Of a DNA stretch of 64,000 nucleotides, positions 43,709-52,893 are shown piece after piece. The DNA comes from JBFHDX01 sp041584475 (lineage in GTDB: Bacteria; Pseudomonadota; Alphaproteobacteria; UBA8366; JADFVY01). Each line of letters opens with the position of its first letter. The stretch's first letter is position 1. A model generated the notes under the pieces. The model saw nothing but the letters and a program-made list of their open reading frames with translations, did not search any database and was not told the origin of the DNA. A program made the translations under genes and the position numbers. The DNA lies in NCBI GenBank assembly GCA_041584475.1, contig JBFHDX010000004.1, positions 14,522 through 78,521 of the forward strand, in the 5' to 3' direction.

Positions 43709-45264
43709 TGCCTGAAATGCCGGATTCCGGTGAAGACCATGGCGATGCCGGCATCGTCGGCCGCCCGGATGACATCGTCGTCGCGGACCGATCCACCGGG
43801 CTGGATCGCTGCCGTGGCGCCGGCCTCGATCGCCGCCAGCAGACCGTCGGCAAACGGGAAGAAGGCGTCGGACGCGACGACGGAGCCCCGCGTGCCCTCG
43901 TGTTCCGCGGCCTTGTGGACGGCGATGCGCACGGAATCGACGCGGCTCATCTGGCCGGCTCCGATGCCGACCGTGGCCCCGTCGCGGGCGAACACGATCG
44001 CGTTCGATTTCACGTGCTTGCAGACCTTCATCGCGAACAGCAGATCGGAGACTTCCCGCTGCTCGGGACCCCGGTGCGTCACGGTCTTGAGATCGCCGGG
44101 TCCGACGCCACCATCGTCCCGCGTCTGAACGAGATAACCTCCGGCCAGCGAGCGCACCGTCAGCCCGCCTTCGCGCGGATCCGGCATGCCGCCGGTGCGC
44201 AAAACGCGCAGCGCCTTCTTCGCCGCCAGGATTTCGCGTGCCTCGTCGGATATGTCGGGGGCGATTACCACTTCGGCGAACAGGTCCGCGATGAGTTCCG
44301 CGGCGGTGCCATCGAGCTTGCGGTTGGCGGCGATGATGCCGCCGAACGCACTGACCGGGTCGCAGGCTAGCGCCTTGCGGTATGCGGCCGCCAGCGTATC
44401 CGCCTCGGCGACGCCGGCAGGGTTGGCGTGCTTTATGATGGCGATTGCCGGCCGTTCGAACTCGGCGACCAGCTCGAAGGCGGCGTCCGTGTCGTTGAGG
44501 TTGTTGAAGCTGAGCTCCTTGCCCTGCAGCTGCTCCGCGTCGGCGACGCCCGGGCGGGTTGCGCCGCCGACGTAGAGCGCCGCTTCCTGATGCGGGTTCT
44601 CGCCGTAGCGCAAGGTCTGCTTGAGCTTGCCGCCGAGCGCGAGCCGTTGCGGCAGCCCGCTGCCCAGTTCGGTGCCGAGCCAGCCGGCGATGGCCGCATC
44701 GTAGGCACCCGTGTGGGCGTACGCCGTGGCCGCCAGGCGCCGGCGCAGCGCCGCGCTGGTCGCGCCGTCGTGCGCCTTCATCTCGTCCGTCACCGTGCGG
44801 TAGTCCCGCGGATCGGTGACGATGGTGACGAACTCGTGGTTCTTGGCGGCAGCGCGGATCAGCGCCGGGCCGCCGATGTCGATATTCTCGACGCAGGTGG
44901 CGAAGTCGGCCCCGCCCCGCACGGTCGCCTCGAACGGATAGAGGTTGACGACGACGAGGTCGATCGGAGCGATGCCGTGCGCGGTTGCGGCCCGCATGTG
45001 CTCGGCATCGTCGCGGCGGGCGAGGATGCCGCCATGGATCAGCGGGTGCAGCGTCTTGACGCGGCCGTCCATGATTTCGGGGAAGCCCGTATGGTCGGAA
45101 ACCTCGGTCACGGCGATGCCTGCGTCTCTCAGCGCCTTCGCCGATCCGCCCGTCGACAGGAACTCCACACCGGCCTCGGCGAGCGCCCCCGCGAACTCCG
45201 CGAGGCCGGCCTTGTCGGAGACGGAAATAAGGGCGCGCTTGATCGTGTGGCTGGACATCGGCAT
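43705..45264 (-). CDS. purH: Bifunctional AICAR transformylase/IMP cyclohydrolase
   Basis: Catalyses the last two steps of de novo IMP synthesis. A 519-residue protein of standard length. The MGS-like IMP cyclohydrolase domain (about 1-200) starts IKRALISVSDKAGLAEFA and contains FPEIMDGRVKTLHPLIHGGI. The AICAR transformylase domain (200-519) has LRYGENPHQEAALY, the KHANPAGVA motif with catalytic Lys-His, and GGSVRDDDVIRAADDAGIAM near the end. The last residues run into the repeat element, whose TAG is the stop. It is the terminal gene of the block htpX-rsmB-rpe-heparinase-purH. Confidence 0.97.
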   Translation of the reverse strand: MPMSSHTIKRALISVSDKAGLAEFAGALAEAGVEFLSTGGSAKALRDAGIAVTEVSDHTGFPEIMDGRVKTLHPLIHGGILARRDDAEHMRAATAHGIAPIDLVVVNLYPFEATVRGGADFATCVENIDIGGPALIRAAAKNHEFVTIVTDPRDYRTVTDEMKAHDGATSAALRRRLAATAYAHTGAYDAAIAGWLGTELGSGLPQRLALGGKLKQTLRYGENPHQEAALYVGGATRPGVADAEQLQGKELSFNNLNDTDAAFELVAEFERPAIAIIKHANPAGVAEADTLAAAYRKALACDPVSAFGGIIAANRKLDGTAAELIADLFAEVVIAPDISDEAREILAAKKALRVLRTGGMPDPREGGLTVRSLAGGYLVQTRDDGGVGPGDLKTVTHRGPEQREVSDLLFAMKVCKHVKSNAIVFARDGATVGIGAGQMSRVDSVRIAVHKAAEHEGTRGSVVASDAFFPFADGLLAAIEAGATAAIQPGGSVRDDDVIRAADDAGIAMVFTGIRHFRH

Positions 45265-45495
45265 CCCCTGTCTTGGTCACTCGCCCGGGCACGTCGGGCA
45301 TCCTCCGTGCCCCCGCGCCGGAGATCTCGGCGGCGCGCCTCGTTCGGTCGGGTGCCGTCCGCCGACCGGCGCTCCCCGATATCCGCTGCACCGATCACGA
45401 CGGGACGGCTGCAGGATATCGCCGCGGTTTCATAGTGCCGGCGCAGAGCGATGGCAAGGGTCGCGAAAGCGGCCGTTGGTCGCGCCGACGCCGGG

Positions 45496-47130
45496 TCAGC
45501 GGCCTGCTCCCTCGCGCTGCAGCGCCCACTTGACGGTCGTTCCATCGTCATCCGTCACGCCGGGGATGACGATCTGCAGGCTTCGTTTCGGCTCCGGCGA
45601 GCCCTCGAAATATACGCTGTCGGTCAACTCGATCGGCGCGCTCGCCCGCAGCCGCCAGCCGCCGCCCTTGCGTAGTTTCAGCAAGGCCGCGCGGCCGCTC
45701 TGCAGCAGCGATGCGTTGACCGCGGGATGAAGATGGAATCGCACGGCGAAGGGCACGCCGGCCCGTCCGCTCAGCGAATCCTCGCCGCGAAGGTCCGCGC
45801 CGTCGCCGCTGAGATAGAGCCGGCGCTGATGCACGATACCGTCCGACTCGAGATAGCCGTTGTGGCTCATCGTCAGCAGCTGCGCGCCGTCGGCGGCGCT
45901 TCGCTGCGTCTTGGTAACCGCCCGCCGCGCGCCGAGGCGGCCGTCGGCGAGCAGCTGGCTCGAATTCCGCTCGTTGACGGTCACCGTCGAATGAGCCGCC
46001 GTCGTGCGCTGGGCGTGCAGCCAAGCATCGCCGGCAGTGCGTGCGGCGCCGCAATTGACGATGAGCAGGTCGCTGCCGGCGCTGACCTCGAAACTGAGGG
46101 TTCCGGCGTGCGCGCCGTCGTCGAAATAGGGTCCGGCCGGTGCGCTGCCGTCGACGATCGCCAGCAGATCCCCGGCCGCGAGCCGCTCGAAGCCGGTCGC
46201 CGGCGCCCGTGATGCCCGCGCGCGGTCGGGATTGGCCTGATCGACGACCATGTCGACCAGGCGCGGGTCCTCCGGCCAGGTTCCGTTGAACCGTGCCAGC
46301 GTGCCGTCGCCGAGACGCAGGAACTCGATCATCGGCCCGATCCGGTCGATGCCGCGTTGCAGCGCCGCGGGCACCTCGCGCTTGGCCGCCACCAGCGCCC
46401 CGCGCAAATCCAGGAAATCCCGCAGCACCAGCAGGAGCAGCGCGGGGTTCCTCTGGACATGGCCGCCGTCGGGCAGGATCTGACGGTCGATTTCGTCGAG
46501 CAGCCGGCGAATCCCGGTATCGAAGTGCTTCTCCCGGCCCAGACACAGGCCGCCATAGATCAGGCCCTTGAGCGCGGCGATGCGCGCCGCGCCGCGCGTT
46601 TCCAGTCGCCACGCGCGGTCGAGGTGGCGAAGCTGCCGCACCATCGACTCCGCGAGCCGTTCGCGAAACCGGTCCTCGCCGCTGGCGAAGAAGGTCTCGT
46701 AATGCGTCAGCCAGGCCGCGAGGCGGCGCCCCGTGACGTCGGCCCGCCACGCCGGCAACGACCAGCGCCGGTGTTGCGCGAGCCAATCCGCCACGATCTC
46801 CCGCGCGGCGCGGCGCGCCTCCGCGCCGCCGAGCTCGCGCAGATCGCGAAGCCAGTCGAAGCCGTGCAGCGCGCACAGCGCCGCATGGGAGAGATCAGCG
46901 GAGTTCCACATGCCCCGGGGCGTCTCGCCATCGCCCGCCGATCGGTCCGACCGTTCGGCGACGAGCGTCGCGCCGCGCGCCGCGTCGCCCGGCCAGGGAT
47001 CGGCCGGCGTCAGACGCAGCGCCACGGGACGGCGGCCGATCAGGGTCACGCGGTAGGCCGGCGATGCGAACAGCCATTGCGCGGCGTGCCGGAGGTAGCC
47101 GGTCGCGCGGTTCTGCAGGCGCGCCGGCAT
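45496..47130 (-). CDS. Heparinase II/III family protein
   Basis: A 544-residue protein with an all-helical N-terminal half (DLSHAALCALHGFDWLRDLR, WLAQHRRWSLPAWRADVTGR) and a beta-rich C-terminal half. The latter has the Hepar_II_III landmarks YFDDGAHAGTLSFEVSAG, AHSTVTVNERNSSQL and IVHQRRLYLSG. There is no signal peptide, which is usual for the form conserved between rpe and purH in alphaproteobacteria. Polysaccharide lyase activity has not been shown for that form. ATG 47130 lies 13 bp after the rpe stop. Confidence 0.9.
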   Translation of the reverse strand: MPARLQNRATGYLRHAAQWLFASPAYRVTLIGRRPVALRLTPADPWPGDAARGATLVAERSDRSAGDGETPRGMWNSADLSHAALCALHGFDWLRDLRELGGAEARRAAREIVADWLAQHRRWSLPAWRADVTGRRLAAWLTHYETFFASGEDRFRERLAESMVRQLRHLDRAWRLETRGAARIAALKGLIYGGLCLGREKHFDTGIRRLLDEIDRQILPDGGHVQRNPALLLLVLRDFLDLRGALVAAKREVPAALQRGIDRIGPMIEFLRLGDGTLARFNGTWPEDPRLVDMVVDQANPDRARASRAPATGFERLAAGDLLAIVDGSAPAGPYFDDGAHAGTLSFEVSAGSDLLIVNCGAARTAGDAWLHAQRTTAAHSTVTVNERNSSQLLADGRLGARRAVTKTQRSAADGAQLLTMSHNGYLESDGIVHQRRLYLSGDGADLRGEDSLSGRAGVPFAVRFHLHPAVNASLLQSGRAALLKLRKGGGWRLRASAPIELTDSVYFEGSPEPKRSLQIVIPGVTDDDGTTVKWALQREGAGR

Positions 47131-47143
47131 GCCGGCGAGGGCG

Positions 47144-47809
47144 TTAATCGTCGCCGCGCAACCGACGGATATTGGCCGCATAGGACGCCGGCCCCCCGGA
47201 AAATGTGGCGGTGCCCGCAACCAGCACGTCGGCGCCCGCGCCGACCGCCCGCGTCGCGGTCTCGAAATTGATGCCGCCGTCGATTTCCAGGTCGACCGGT
47301 CGGCCCGTGGCATCGATGCGCTGCCGCAGCGCCTCGACCTTGTCGAGCTGGGATTCGATGAAGGCCTGGCCGCCGAACCCGGGATTGACGCTCATCACGA
47401 GGACGAGATCGAGATCGTCGAGCAGGTAGTCGACCGCGGCAACCGGCGTCGACGGGTTCAGCGACAGCCCGGCCTTCTTGCCGAGGCTGCGGATCAGCTG
47501 AACGGTCCGGTGCACGTGTGGTGTCGCCTCGGCGTGCACGGTGATGATGTCGGCGCCGGCGTCGGCGAACGCCTCGATGTAGGGGTCGACCGGGGCGATC
47601 ATCAGGTGTACGTCGAAGGTCTTCTTGCTGTGCGGACGCAGAGCCCGGACCACGCTCGGTCCGATCGTGATGTTCGGCACGAAATGCCCGTCCATCACGT
47701 CGACATGGATGTAGTCGGCGCCGGCCGAGTCGATGGCGCGGACCTCTTCGCCAAGCTTCGCGAAATCGGCCGAAAGTATGGACGGAGCAATGCGGGTCGG
47801 CTGCTGCAT
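47144..47809 (-). CDS. rpe: Ribulose-phosphate 3-epimerase
   Basis: Interconverts ribulose-5-phosphate and xylulose-5-phosphate in the pentose phosphate and Calvin pathways. 221 residues, normal length, TIM barrel. IAPSILSADFAKLGEE opens the chain. The metal-binding HVDVMDGHFVPNITIGP (His35, Asp37) and VMSVNPGFGGQAFI, then LEIDGGINFETA, are all intact. It is followed closely by the heparinase-like gene and preceded by rsmB. Confidence 0.97.
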   Translation of the reverse strand: MQQPTRIAPSILSADFAKLGEEVRAIDSAGADYIHVDVMDGHFVPNITIGPSVVRALRPHSKKTFDVHLMIAPVDPYIEAFADAGADIITVHAEATPHVHRTVQLIRSLGKKAGLSLNPSTPVAAVDYLLDDLDLVLVMSVNPGFGGQAFIESQLDKVEALRQRIDATGRPVDLEIDGGINFETATRAVGAGADVLVAGTATFSGGPASYAANIRRLRGDD

Positions 47810-47868
47810 GGCACCCTCTACCTAGAGGCTTTCCCGGCGGTCTGCAAGCGGCAGCGGGGACGCCGCGC

Positions 47869-49158
47869 CTATCCTGCCCGGCGCAGTCGCGCCGCATAGA
47901 ATCCGTCGATGCCGCCGCGCTCGGCCCAGTGGCACGGCAGCGTCCGCAGATCGCCCGCCGCGCTGATCGCCTGATCGAGCCCGGCGACCTCGCCGGCCTG
48001 CAGCGGGGCGCGCGCCAGCGCCGGATTGCGCTCCAGCAGGCGCGCGATGCGGCGCTCGCCCTCCTCGGGCTGCAGCGAGCATGTGGCGTAGACGATGGTG
48101 CCGCCGCGGCGGGCGAGCCGCGCAGCCGCGTCGAGCAGGCGATCCTGCAGCGCCGCCAGCCGGGCAACATCCTCCGGCCCCTTTGTCCAGGCGATGTCCG
48201 GGTGCCGCCGCATCGTGCCCGTCGCCGAGCACGGGGCGTCGAGGAGCACGGCGTCGAAGCGCTCCGACGGCGCCCAGTCCGCGGCGTCGATAGCGACCGT
48301 CTCGGCGGCGAGCTTCAGCCGGGCGAGGTTTTGCGCGAGCCGCCGGAGCCGCCGCGCCGAGGCGTCGACCGCCGTGACGCGGGCCCCGGCGGCGGCAAGC
48401 TGCGCCGTCTTACCACCCGGCGCCGCGCACAGGTCGGCGACGCGCAACCCGGCGACGTCGCCCAGCAGGCGCACCGGCAGGGCGGCCGCCGCATCCTGCA
48501 CCCACCATGCGCCCTGCTCGTAGCCGGGCAGGGTGGATACCTCGCCGCCGCTGGTCCGCCGCAGGCTTCCGGTCGGCAGGATCTCGGCAGCGAGCGCCGC
48601 CGCCCAGCGCGCGGCCCCGGCGGCGTCCTTCAGCGTCAGGTCGAGCGGCGCCTCGGCGAGGTTGGCGCGGGCGATGGCGGCCGCGGTTTCCGCGCCATAT
48701 GCCGCGGTCCAGCTCCGCCACAGCCAGTCGGGCGTGTTCAGGTGCCCGGGGTCGTCGCGCGGCAGCGGCCCGGCCTCCGCGACGCGCCGCAGCACCGCAT
48801 TCACCAGCCCCTTCAGGCCCGCGTGGCCGCGCTCCGCGGCAAGTTGCACCGCGGTGTCGACGGCGGCGTGCGGCTTCAGGCCGAGGATCGCCAGCTGCGC
48901 CACGCCGAGGCGCAGGATATCGTGCACCACCGCGGCCTTGGCCGGCAGCGGGCGCTCGAGCCGCGCGCCGATCGCCGCATCGATCTGGCCGCGGCGGCGC
49001 AGCACGGTGGCGACCAGCAGCCGCACGAAGGCGCGGTCGCGCGCCGCGAGCCGGGGCAGGAAGCGGTGCGTCGCCAGCGCCTCGTCGAGCGGGCGGCGGC
49101 GGCGCAGGACGGCCTGCACGAGATCGAGCGCGACGGCGCGCGACTCGCTCAGCGCCAC
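47869..49158 (-). CDS. rsmB: 16S rRNA (cytosine-C5)-methyltransferase RsmB-like
   Basis: A 429-residue RNA m5C methyltransferase. An N-terminal NusB-like helical domain (about 1-140, with LRLGVAQLAILGLKPHAAVD) precedes the catalytic Fmu domain. SAM motif I is ADLCAAPGGKTAQLA (about 242-256); motif IV LLDAPCSATGTMRRHPDI carries the first Cys, and ATCSLQPEEGE carries the nucleophilic Cys of motif VI. The GTG at 49158 overlaps the htpX stop. In Escherichia coli RsmB methylates C967 of 16S rRNA. Confidence 0.92.
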   Translation of the reverse strand: MALSESRAVALDLVQAVLRRRRPLDEALATHRFLPRLAARDRAFVRLLVATVLRRRGQIDAAIGARLERPLPAKAAVVHDILRLGVAQLAILGLKPHAAVDTAVQLAAERGHAGLKGLVNAVLRRVAEAGPLPRDDPGHLNTPDWLWRSWTAAYGAETAAAIARANLAEAPLDLTLKDAAGAARWAAALAAEILPTGSLRRTSGGEVSTLPGYEQGAWWVQDAAAALPVRLLGDVAGLRVADLCAAPGGKTAQLAAAGARVTAVDASARRLRRLAQNLARLKLAAETVAIDAADWAPSERFDAVLLDAPCSATGTMRRHPDIAWTKGPEDVARLAALQDRLLDAAARLARRGGTIVYATCSLQPEEGERRIARLLERNPALARAPLQAGEVAGLDQAISAAGDLRTLPCHWAERGGIDGFYAARLRRAG

Positions 49159-50012
49159 GGCCCGCGCGCCGCGCCCGAGGAGTCCTCGCCGGCCATCGCG
49201 CGCAGCCGGTGGATGCGCTCGCGCATCGGCGGATGCGTCGAGAACAGCCCGTCGATCGCGTGCGCGTGCAGCGGATTGACGATGAAAAGGTGCGCCGTCG
49301 CCGGGTTTTCCTCGGCCTGCGGATTGTCGATGGCGGCCGCCCCGCGCTCGAGCTTCTCGAGCGCGCTGGCCAGCCACAGCGGATGGCCGGAGATCTCGGC
49401 GCCGCCGCGATCGGCCTCGTATTCGCGCGTGCGGCTGATCGCCATCTGCACGAGCGCCGCGCCGAGCGGCGCCAGGATCATCACCAGCAGCACGCCGACG
49501 ATGCCGAGCGGATTGTCGCGGTTGCCGCGCAGGAAGAAGGCGAAGTTCGCCAGCATCGAGATGGCGCCGGCGATCGTCGCCGTGATCGTCATGATCAGCG
49601 TGTCCCGGTTGCGCACGTGCGCCAGTTCGTGCGCCATCACGCCGGCGACCTCGACGGCGCTGAGATTGCGTAACAGGCCCGTCGTCGCCGCCACCGACGC
49701 GTTCTGCGGGTTGCGCCCGGTGGCGAACGCGTTCGGCTGGTCGTTGTCGATGATATAGACTTTCGGCATGGGCAGGCCGGCGTTGCGCGCCAGCTGTTCG
49801 ACCATGCCGTAGAGCGAATGACCGGGCTCGACGGGCCGCGCCCGGTACATGCGCAGGATCATCTTGTCCGCGTTCCAGAAGGCGAAGGCGTTCATGGCGA
49901 ACGCGAGCACGAGGGCGATCACCATGCCGCCCTCGCCGCCGAGCAGCCAGCCGACGGCCATGAACAGCGCCGTCAGCGCCGCGAGCAACAGACCTGTCCT
50001 GAACAGATTCAC
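49149..50012 (-). CDS. htpX: Membrane zinc metalloprotease HtpX
   Basis: Inner-membrane quality-control protease of 287 residues. Two TM segments (about 5-22 and 27-45) precede the cytosolic catalytic part, where VMAHELAHVRNRDTLI has the HExxH zinc site and TREYEADRGGAEISGHPL the third ligand (Glu). Two further TM segments lie between these motifs. A GTG at 50012 gives the standard NLFRTGLLLAALTALFM start. It is the first gene of the minus-strand block leading to purH and is divergent from the DUF1674 gene, with 88 bp between. Confidence 0.94.
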   Translation of the reverse strand: MNLFRTGLLLAALTALFMAVGWLLGGEGGMVIALVLAFAMNAFAFWNADKMILRMYRARPVEPGHSLYGMVEQLARNAGLPMPKVYIIDNDQPNAFATGRNPQNASVAATTGLLRNLSAVEVAGVMAHELAHVRNRDTLIMTITATIAGAISMLANFAFFLRGNRDNPLGIVGVLLVMILAPLGAALVQMAISRTREYEADRGGAEISGHPLWLASALEKLERGAAAIDNPQAEENPATAHLFIVNPLHAHAIDGLFSTHPPMRERIHRLRAMAGEDSSGAARGPWR

Positions 50013-50100
50013 CGCGTCGATCCTCCGCGAGCGATAGATAGGCGCTGCCCCGGCCGCTTCAAGGCTTGGCAAGACGCGCCGGAGACGGCATATCTTCGGC

Positions 50101-50346
50101 ATGAGCGACGACGAGAAGAGCGCGGCCGCGACCGTGGACGACGCCCACGGCGCCACCTTCGATCCCGCGGTGCGCGGCGTCGACGCCAGGCGCCGCGCCG
50201 ACCGGGTCGCCGAGGAGGCGGGCAAACGGGCCCGCGCCGCGGCCAGGGCGCGCGGGGAGACGATAGCGGAAACCGGCGGCCCGGAAGGGCTCGAGCCGAC
50301 CCGCTACGGCGACTGGGAAAAGGCCGGCCGCTGCATCGATTTCTAG
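50101..50346 (+). CDS. DUF1674 protein (SdhAF4-like)
   Basis: An 81-residue protein whose last 25 residues are the DUF1674 signature: GGPEGLEPTRYGDWEKAGRC then IDF. The mitochondrial homologue Sdh8/SDHAF4 binds flavinylated SdhA and helps assemble succinate dehydrogenase, so a similar role is likely. The N-terminal part is Ala/Arg-rich and variable. The stop codon is the TAG inside the left end of the repeat element at 50343. Confidence 0.9.
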   Translation: MSDDEKSAAATVDDAHGATFDPAVRGVDARRRADRVAEEAGKRARAAARARGETIAETGGPEGLEPTRYGDWEKAGRCIDF

Positions 50347-50391
50347 TACATCATCCGCTTACGTGGAGCGAACGAACCGGATAATGCTCTA
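50343..50391. repeat. MITE-like element, short copy (49 bp)
   Basis: Reads CTAGTACATCATCCGCTT at one end and, on the other strand, TAGAGCATTATCCGGTT at the other. It matches both termini of the 130-bp element at 43579-43708 but lacks that element's central part. It lies between the convergent DUF1674 gene and the broken TfoX-like gene. Its left TAG ends the DUF1674 frame and its right TAG (minus strand) ends the TfoX-like frame. Confidence 0.7.
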
Positions 50392-50660
50392 TGGGCTCCC
50401 GGCGTCCGCGGTCCCGCCTGCGTCCGTGGCTTCGCGGCGCAACGCCTGCTTTACCTCCGGCGGCAGCTCGTTCCAGTGCACGTCGACCAGCGCGCCGTAG
50501 AGCGCGTAGAGCCCGACCAGCGAGGTTTCACGCGGGGCCGCTTCAGCCGCCGCCACGCCTCGACCGGACCGAGGCGGCGCAGCGCCGCGCTGTCCTCGAC
50601 CCCAACCGCGGCCAGTGCCCGCGCCGTCTTTGGGCCAATATTCTTCAGATATTTCAGTGA
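50389..50660 (-). pseudogene. TfoX C-terminal-domain fragment, frameshifted
   Basis: Reading on the minus strand, SLKYLKNIGPKTARALAAVG then VEDSAALRRLGPVEAWRRLK matches the helix-hairpin-helix TfoX C-terminal domain. The continuation ETSLVGLYALYGALVDVHWN, ELPPEVKQALRRE, is in another frame. The shift lies near 50524-50545. No start codon was found at the 5' end in frame. The intact family is about 85-100 residues long. Either this is a decayed gene or the sequence has a local indel error. The second frame stops at a TAG within the repeat element. Confidence 0.65.
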
Positions 50661-50740
50661 GTCGGAGCCTATATACGAGAAATCACTTGAAGTAGGGCCG
50701 GACGCCTCGCCGCTGCATTCGCCGATCGATCGGGCGTCCG

Positions 50741-51742
50741 TCAGTCGCCCGGCAGCTCGGCGCGGAACGGCCGCGACAGCACCTCGGCGATCGCCGCATC
50801 GATGTCGGCGCTGCGGTTGACGATGCGGTCGACGGCGCGGGCGATCGGCATGTCGACGCCTTTGCGGTCCGCCAGTTCGACCACCGATGACGCCGTTGCC
50901 ACGCCCTCGGTCACGCTGCGCCGTTCGGCCAGGATTTCCGTCAGCGGCCGCCCCTCGCCGAGGCCGACGCCGAGCGTCAGGTTGCGCGACAACATGCCGT
51001 TGCAGGTCAGCGACAGGTCGCCAATGCCCGACAGGCCCATCAACGTCTCGCCGCGCGCGCCCATCGCCCGGCCGAGGCGGACGATTTCGGCGAGGCCGCG
51101 GGTCATCGTCGCCGCCCGCGCGTTGTCCCCCATGCCGCGGCCGATCATGATGCCGCAGGCGATGGCGATCACGTTCTTCACCGCGCCGCCGATCTCGGCG
51201 CCGACGGGATCGTCGCTGTAATACGGCCGAAAGGCGGTCGAGCCGATCATCCGCACGAGCCGCTCGCCGACCGCCCTTTCCGCAGCGGCCAGCGTGATCG
51301 CGGTCGGCAGTCCCTGGGCGACCTCGCGCGCGAAGGTCGGGCCCGAGAGCACGGCCAGCGGCGCCTGCGGCAGCGTCTCGCCGACGACGTCGGTCATCAG
51401 CGCGCAACTGCCTTGCTCGATCCCCTTGGCGCAGATCACCGCAGGGACACCCGTCGCCAGATCGGTGCGCAGCTTGCCGGCGATTTCGCGCAGGAACTGC
51501 GCCGGCACCGCGAGCAGCAGCGCCGTGGCGCCATCGAGTGCTGCGCCCATGTCGGTGGTCGCGGTGATGCCGTCGGAGAGTTTGATATCGGGCAGATAGG
51601 CGGGGTTGCCGGCGCCGGCGTTGATCGAGTCCGCGATCGCCGCATCGCGCGCCCAAATCGTGGCCTCCGAGCCGGCGCGCCGGGCGGCGCACGCCAGCGC
51701 CGTCCCGAAGGCGCCGGCGCCGACGATGGCGATGCGGGTCAC
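50741..51742 (-). CDS. gpsA: Glycerol-3-phosphate dehydrogenase [NAD(P)+]
   Basis: Makes sn-glycerol-3-phosphate for phospholipid synthesis from dihydroxyacetone phosphate. 333 residues. The N-terminal Rossmann motif IAIVGAGAFGTALACAARR, VLSGPTFAREVAQGLP and the catalytic-site AEIGGAVKNVIAIACGI (Lys) are conserved, as is GLSGIGDLSLTCNG. A GTG at 51742 overlaps the tsaD stop (GTGA), indicating coupling with tsaD, a common alphaproteobacterial arrangement. Confidence 0.96.
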   Translation of the reverse strand: MTRIAIVGAGAFGTALACAARRAGSEATIWARDAAIADSINAGAGNPAYLPDIKLSDGITATTDMGAALDGATALLLAVPAQFLREIAGKLRTDLATGVPAVICAKGIEQGSCALMTDVVGETLPQAPLAVLSGPTFAREVAQGLPTAITLAAAERAVGERLVRMIGSTAFRPYYSDDPVGAEIGGAVKNVIAIACGIMIGRGMGDNARAATMTRGLAEIVRLGRAMGARGETLMGLSGIGDLSLTCNGMLSRNLTLGVGLGEGRPLTEILAERRSVTEGVATASSVVELADRKGVDMPIARAVDRIVNRSADIDAAIAEVLSRPFRAELPGD

Positions 51743-52803
51743 CGGCCGGCCTCCGCGGCGGACGATGTCGCTTCGCCGTGCTGCTCGTCGAGCGGCCAGC
51801 GCGGCCGGGCCGCGAAATCGAGCCCGTCGACGCGGCCGAGACGCAACCGCTCGATCCCGGCCCAGGCGATCATCGCCGCGTTGTCGGTGCACAGGCGTGG
51901 CGGCGGCGCGACGAAGGTCAGGTCATGGGCCTTCGCCGTCGCCGCGATGGCGTCGCGGACGCGACGGTTGGCGGCAACGCCGCCGGCGACGACGAGATGG
52001 CGGGCCCCGGGGTGCTCGCGCCGGAATCGTTCGATCGCGTTGCCGGTGCGGTCGGCCAGCACGGCGGCCACGGCCTCCTGGAAGGCGGCCGCCAGATCGG
52101 CGGCGTCGTGCGCCGTCGGCGTGCCGCCGGGCAGCGCCGCGACGGCATGGCGGACCGCGGTCTTCAGCCCGGAAAACGACATGTCGCATCCGGCCCGGCC
52201 GGCCATCGGCCGCGGCAGGTCGAAGCGGCCGGGATCACCCTTGCGCGCCGCCCGTTCCAGCGCCGGGCCCCCGGGATAGCCCAGGCGCAGCAGCGCCGCC
52301 GTCTTGTCGAAGGCCTCGCCCGCCGCGTCGTCGACGGTGCCGCCGTAGCGCACGTAGCGGCCGACGCCCTCGACCGCGAGCAGCTGGCAGTGGCCGCCCG
52401 AGACGAGGAGCAGCAGGTACGGGAAGTCAATGCCGTCGGAGAGGCGGGCGGTCAGCGCGTGACCCTCCAGATGGTTGACGGCGACCAGCGGCAGCCCGTG
52501 CACGAGGGCGATGGCCTTCGCCGTCGTGAGCCCGACGAGCACGCCGCCGATCAGGCCCGGGCCCGCCGTCGCGGCGACGCCGTCGACCTCGCCCCAGTCG
52601 ACGCCCGCCTCGTCGAGCGCGCGGGCCACGAGCCGGTCGAGATGATCGAGATGGCTGCGCGCCGCGATCTCCGGCACGACGCCCTCGAACGGCCGATGCT
52701 CGTCGATCTGCGAGAGCACGATATCGGCGAGAATCCGGCGTTCGCCGGTCACGATCGCAACCGCCGTCTCGTCGCACGACGTCTCGATTCCCAGAACTCT
52801 CAT
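51739..52803 (-). CDS. tsaD: tRNA N6-adenosine threonylcarbamoyltransferase TsaD
   Basis: Transfers threonylcarbamoyl to A37 of tRNAs reading ANN codons, with TsaB and TsaE. 354 residues. The family signature VLGIETSCDETAVAIV is at 3-18. The metal-binding histidines are in AVNHLEGHALTA (about 110-121), ATP-binding loops in LLVSGGHCQLL and VAGGVAANRRVRDAI, and the last metal Asp in CTDNAAMIAWAG. All are intact. It is divergent from hemC with 90 bp between the starts, as often seen in this group. Confidence 0.97.
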   Translation of the reverse strand: MRVLGIETSCDETAVAIVTGERRILADIVLSQIDEHRPFEGVVPEIAARSHLDHLDRLVARALDEAGVDWGEVDGVAATAGPGLIGGVLVGLTTAKAIALVHGLPLVAVNHLEGHALTARLSDGIDFPYLLLLVSGGHCQLLAVEGVGRYVRYGGTVDDAAGEAFDKTAALLRLGYPGGPALERAARKGDPGRFDLPRPMAGRAGCDMSFSGLKTAVRHAVAALPGGTPTAHDAADLAAAFQEAVAAVLADRTGNAIERFRREHPGARHLVVAGGVAANRRVRDAIAATAKAHDLTFVAPPPRLCTDNAAMIAWAGIERLRLGRVDGLDFAARPRWPLDEQHGEATSSAAEAGR

Positions 52804-52893
52804 GACAAGGATGTAGCGGCTGCGTCGCACGACTGCAACGCGGGTCGCAAAATCCCTTCCGCTGCTGCAGCCAAGGCGGTACACAGTGCAGCC

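Noticed and set aside
50589..50700. Possible extension of the TfoX-like frame upstream to give an intact gene
   Set aside because: No ATG, GTG or TTG lies in frame close to the conserved start; the long open frame upstream is the antisense of gpsA.
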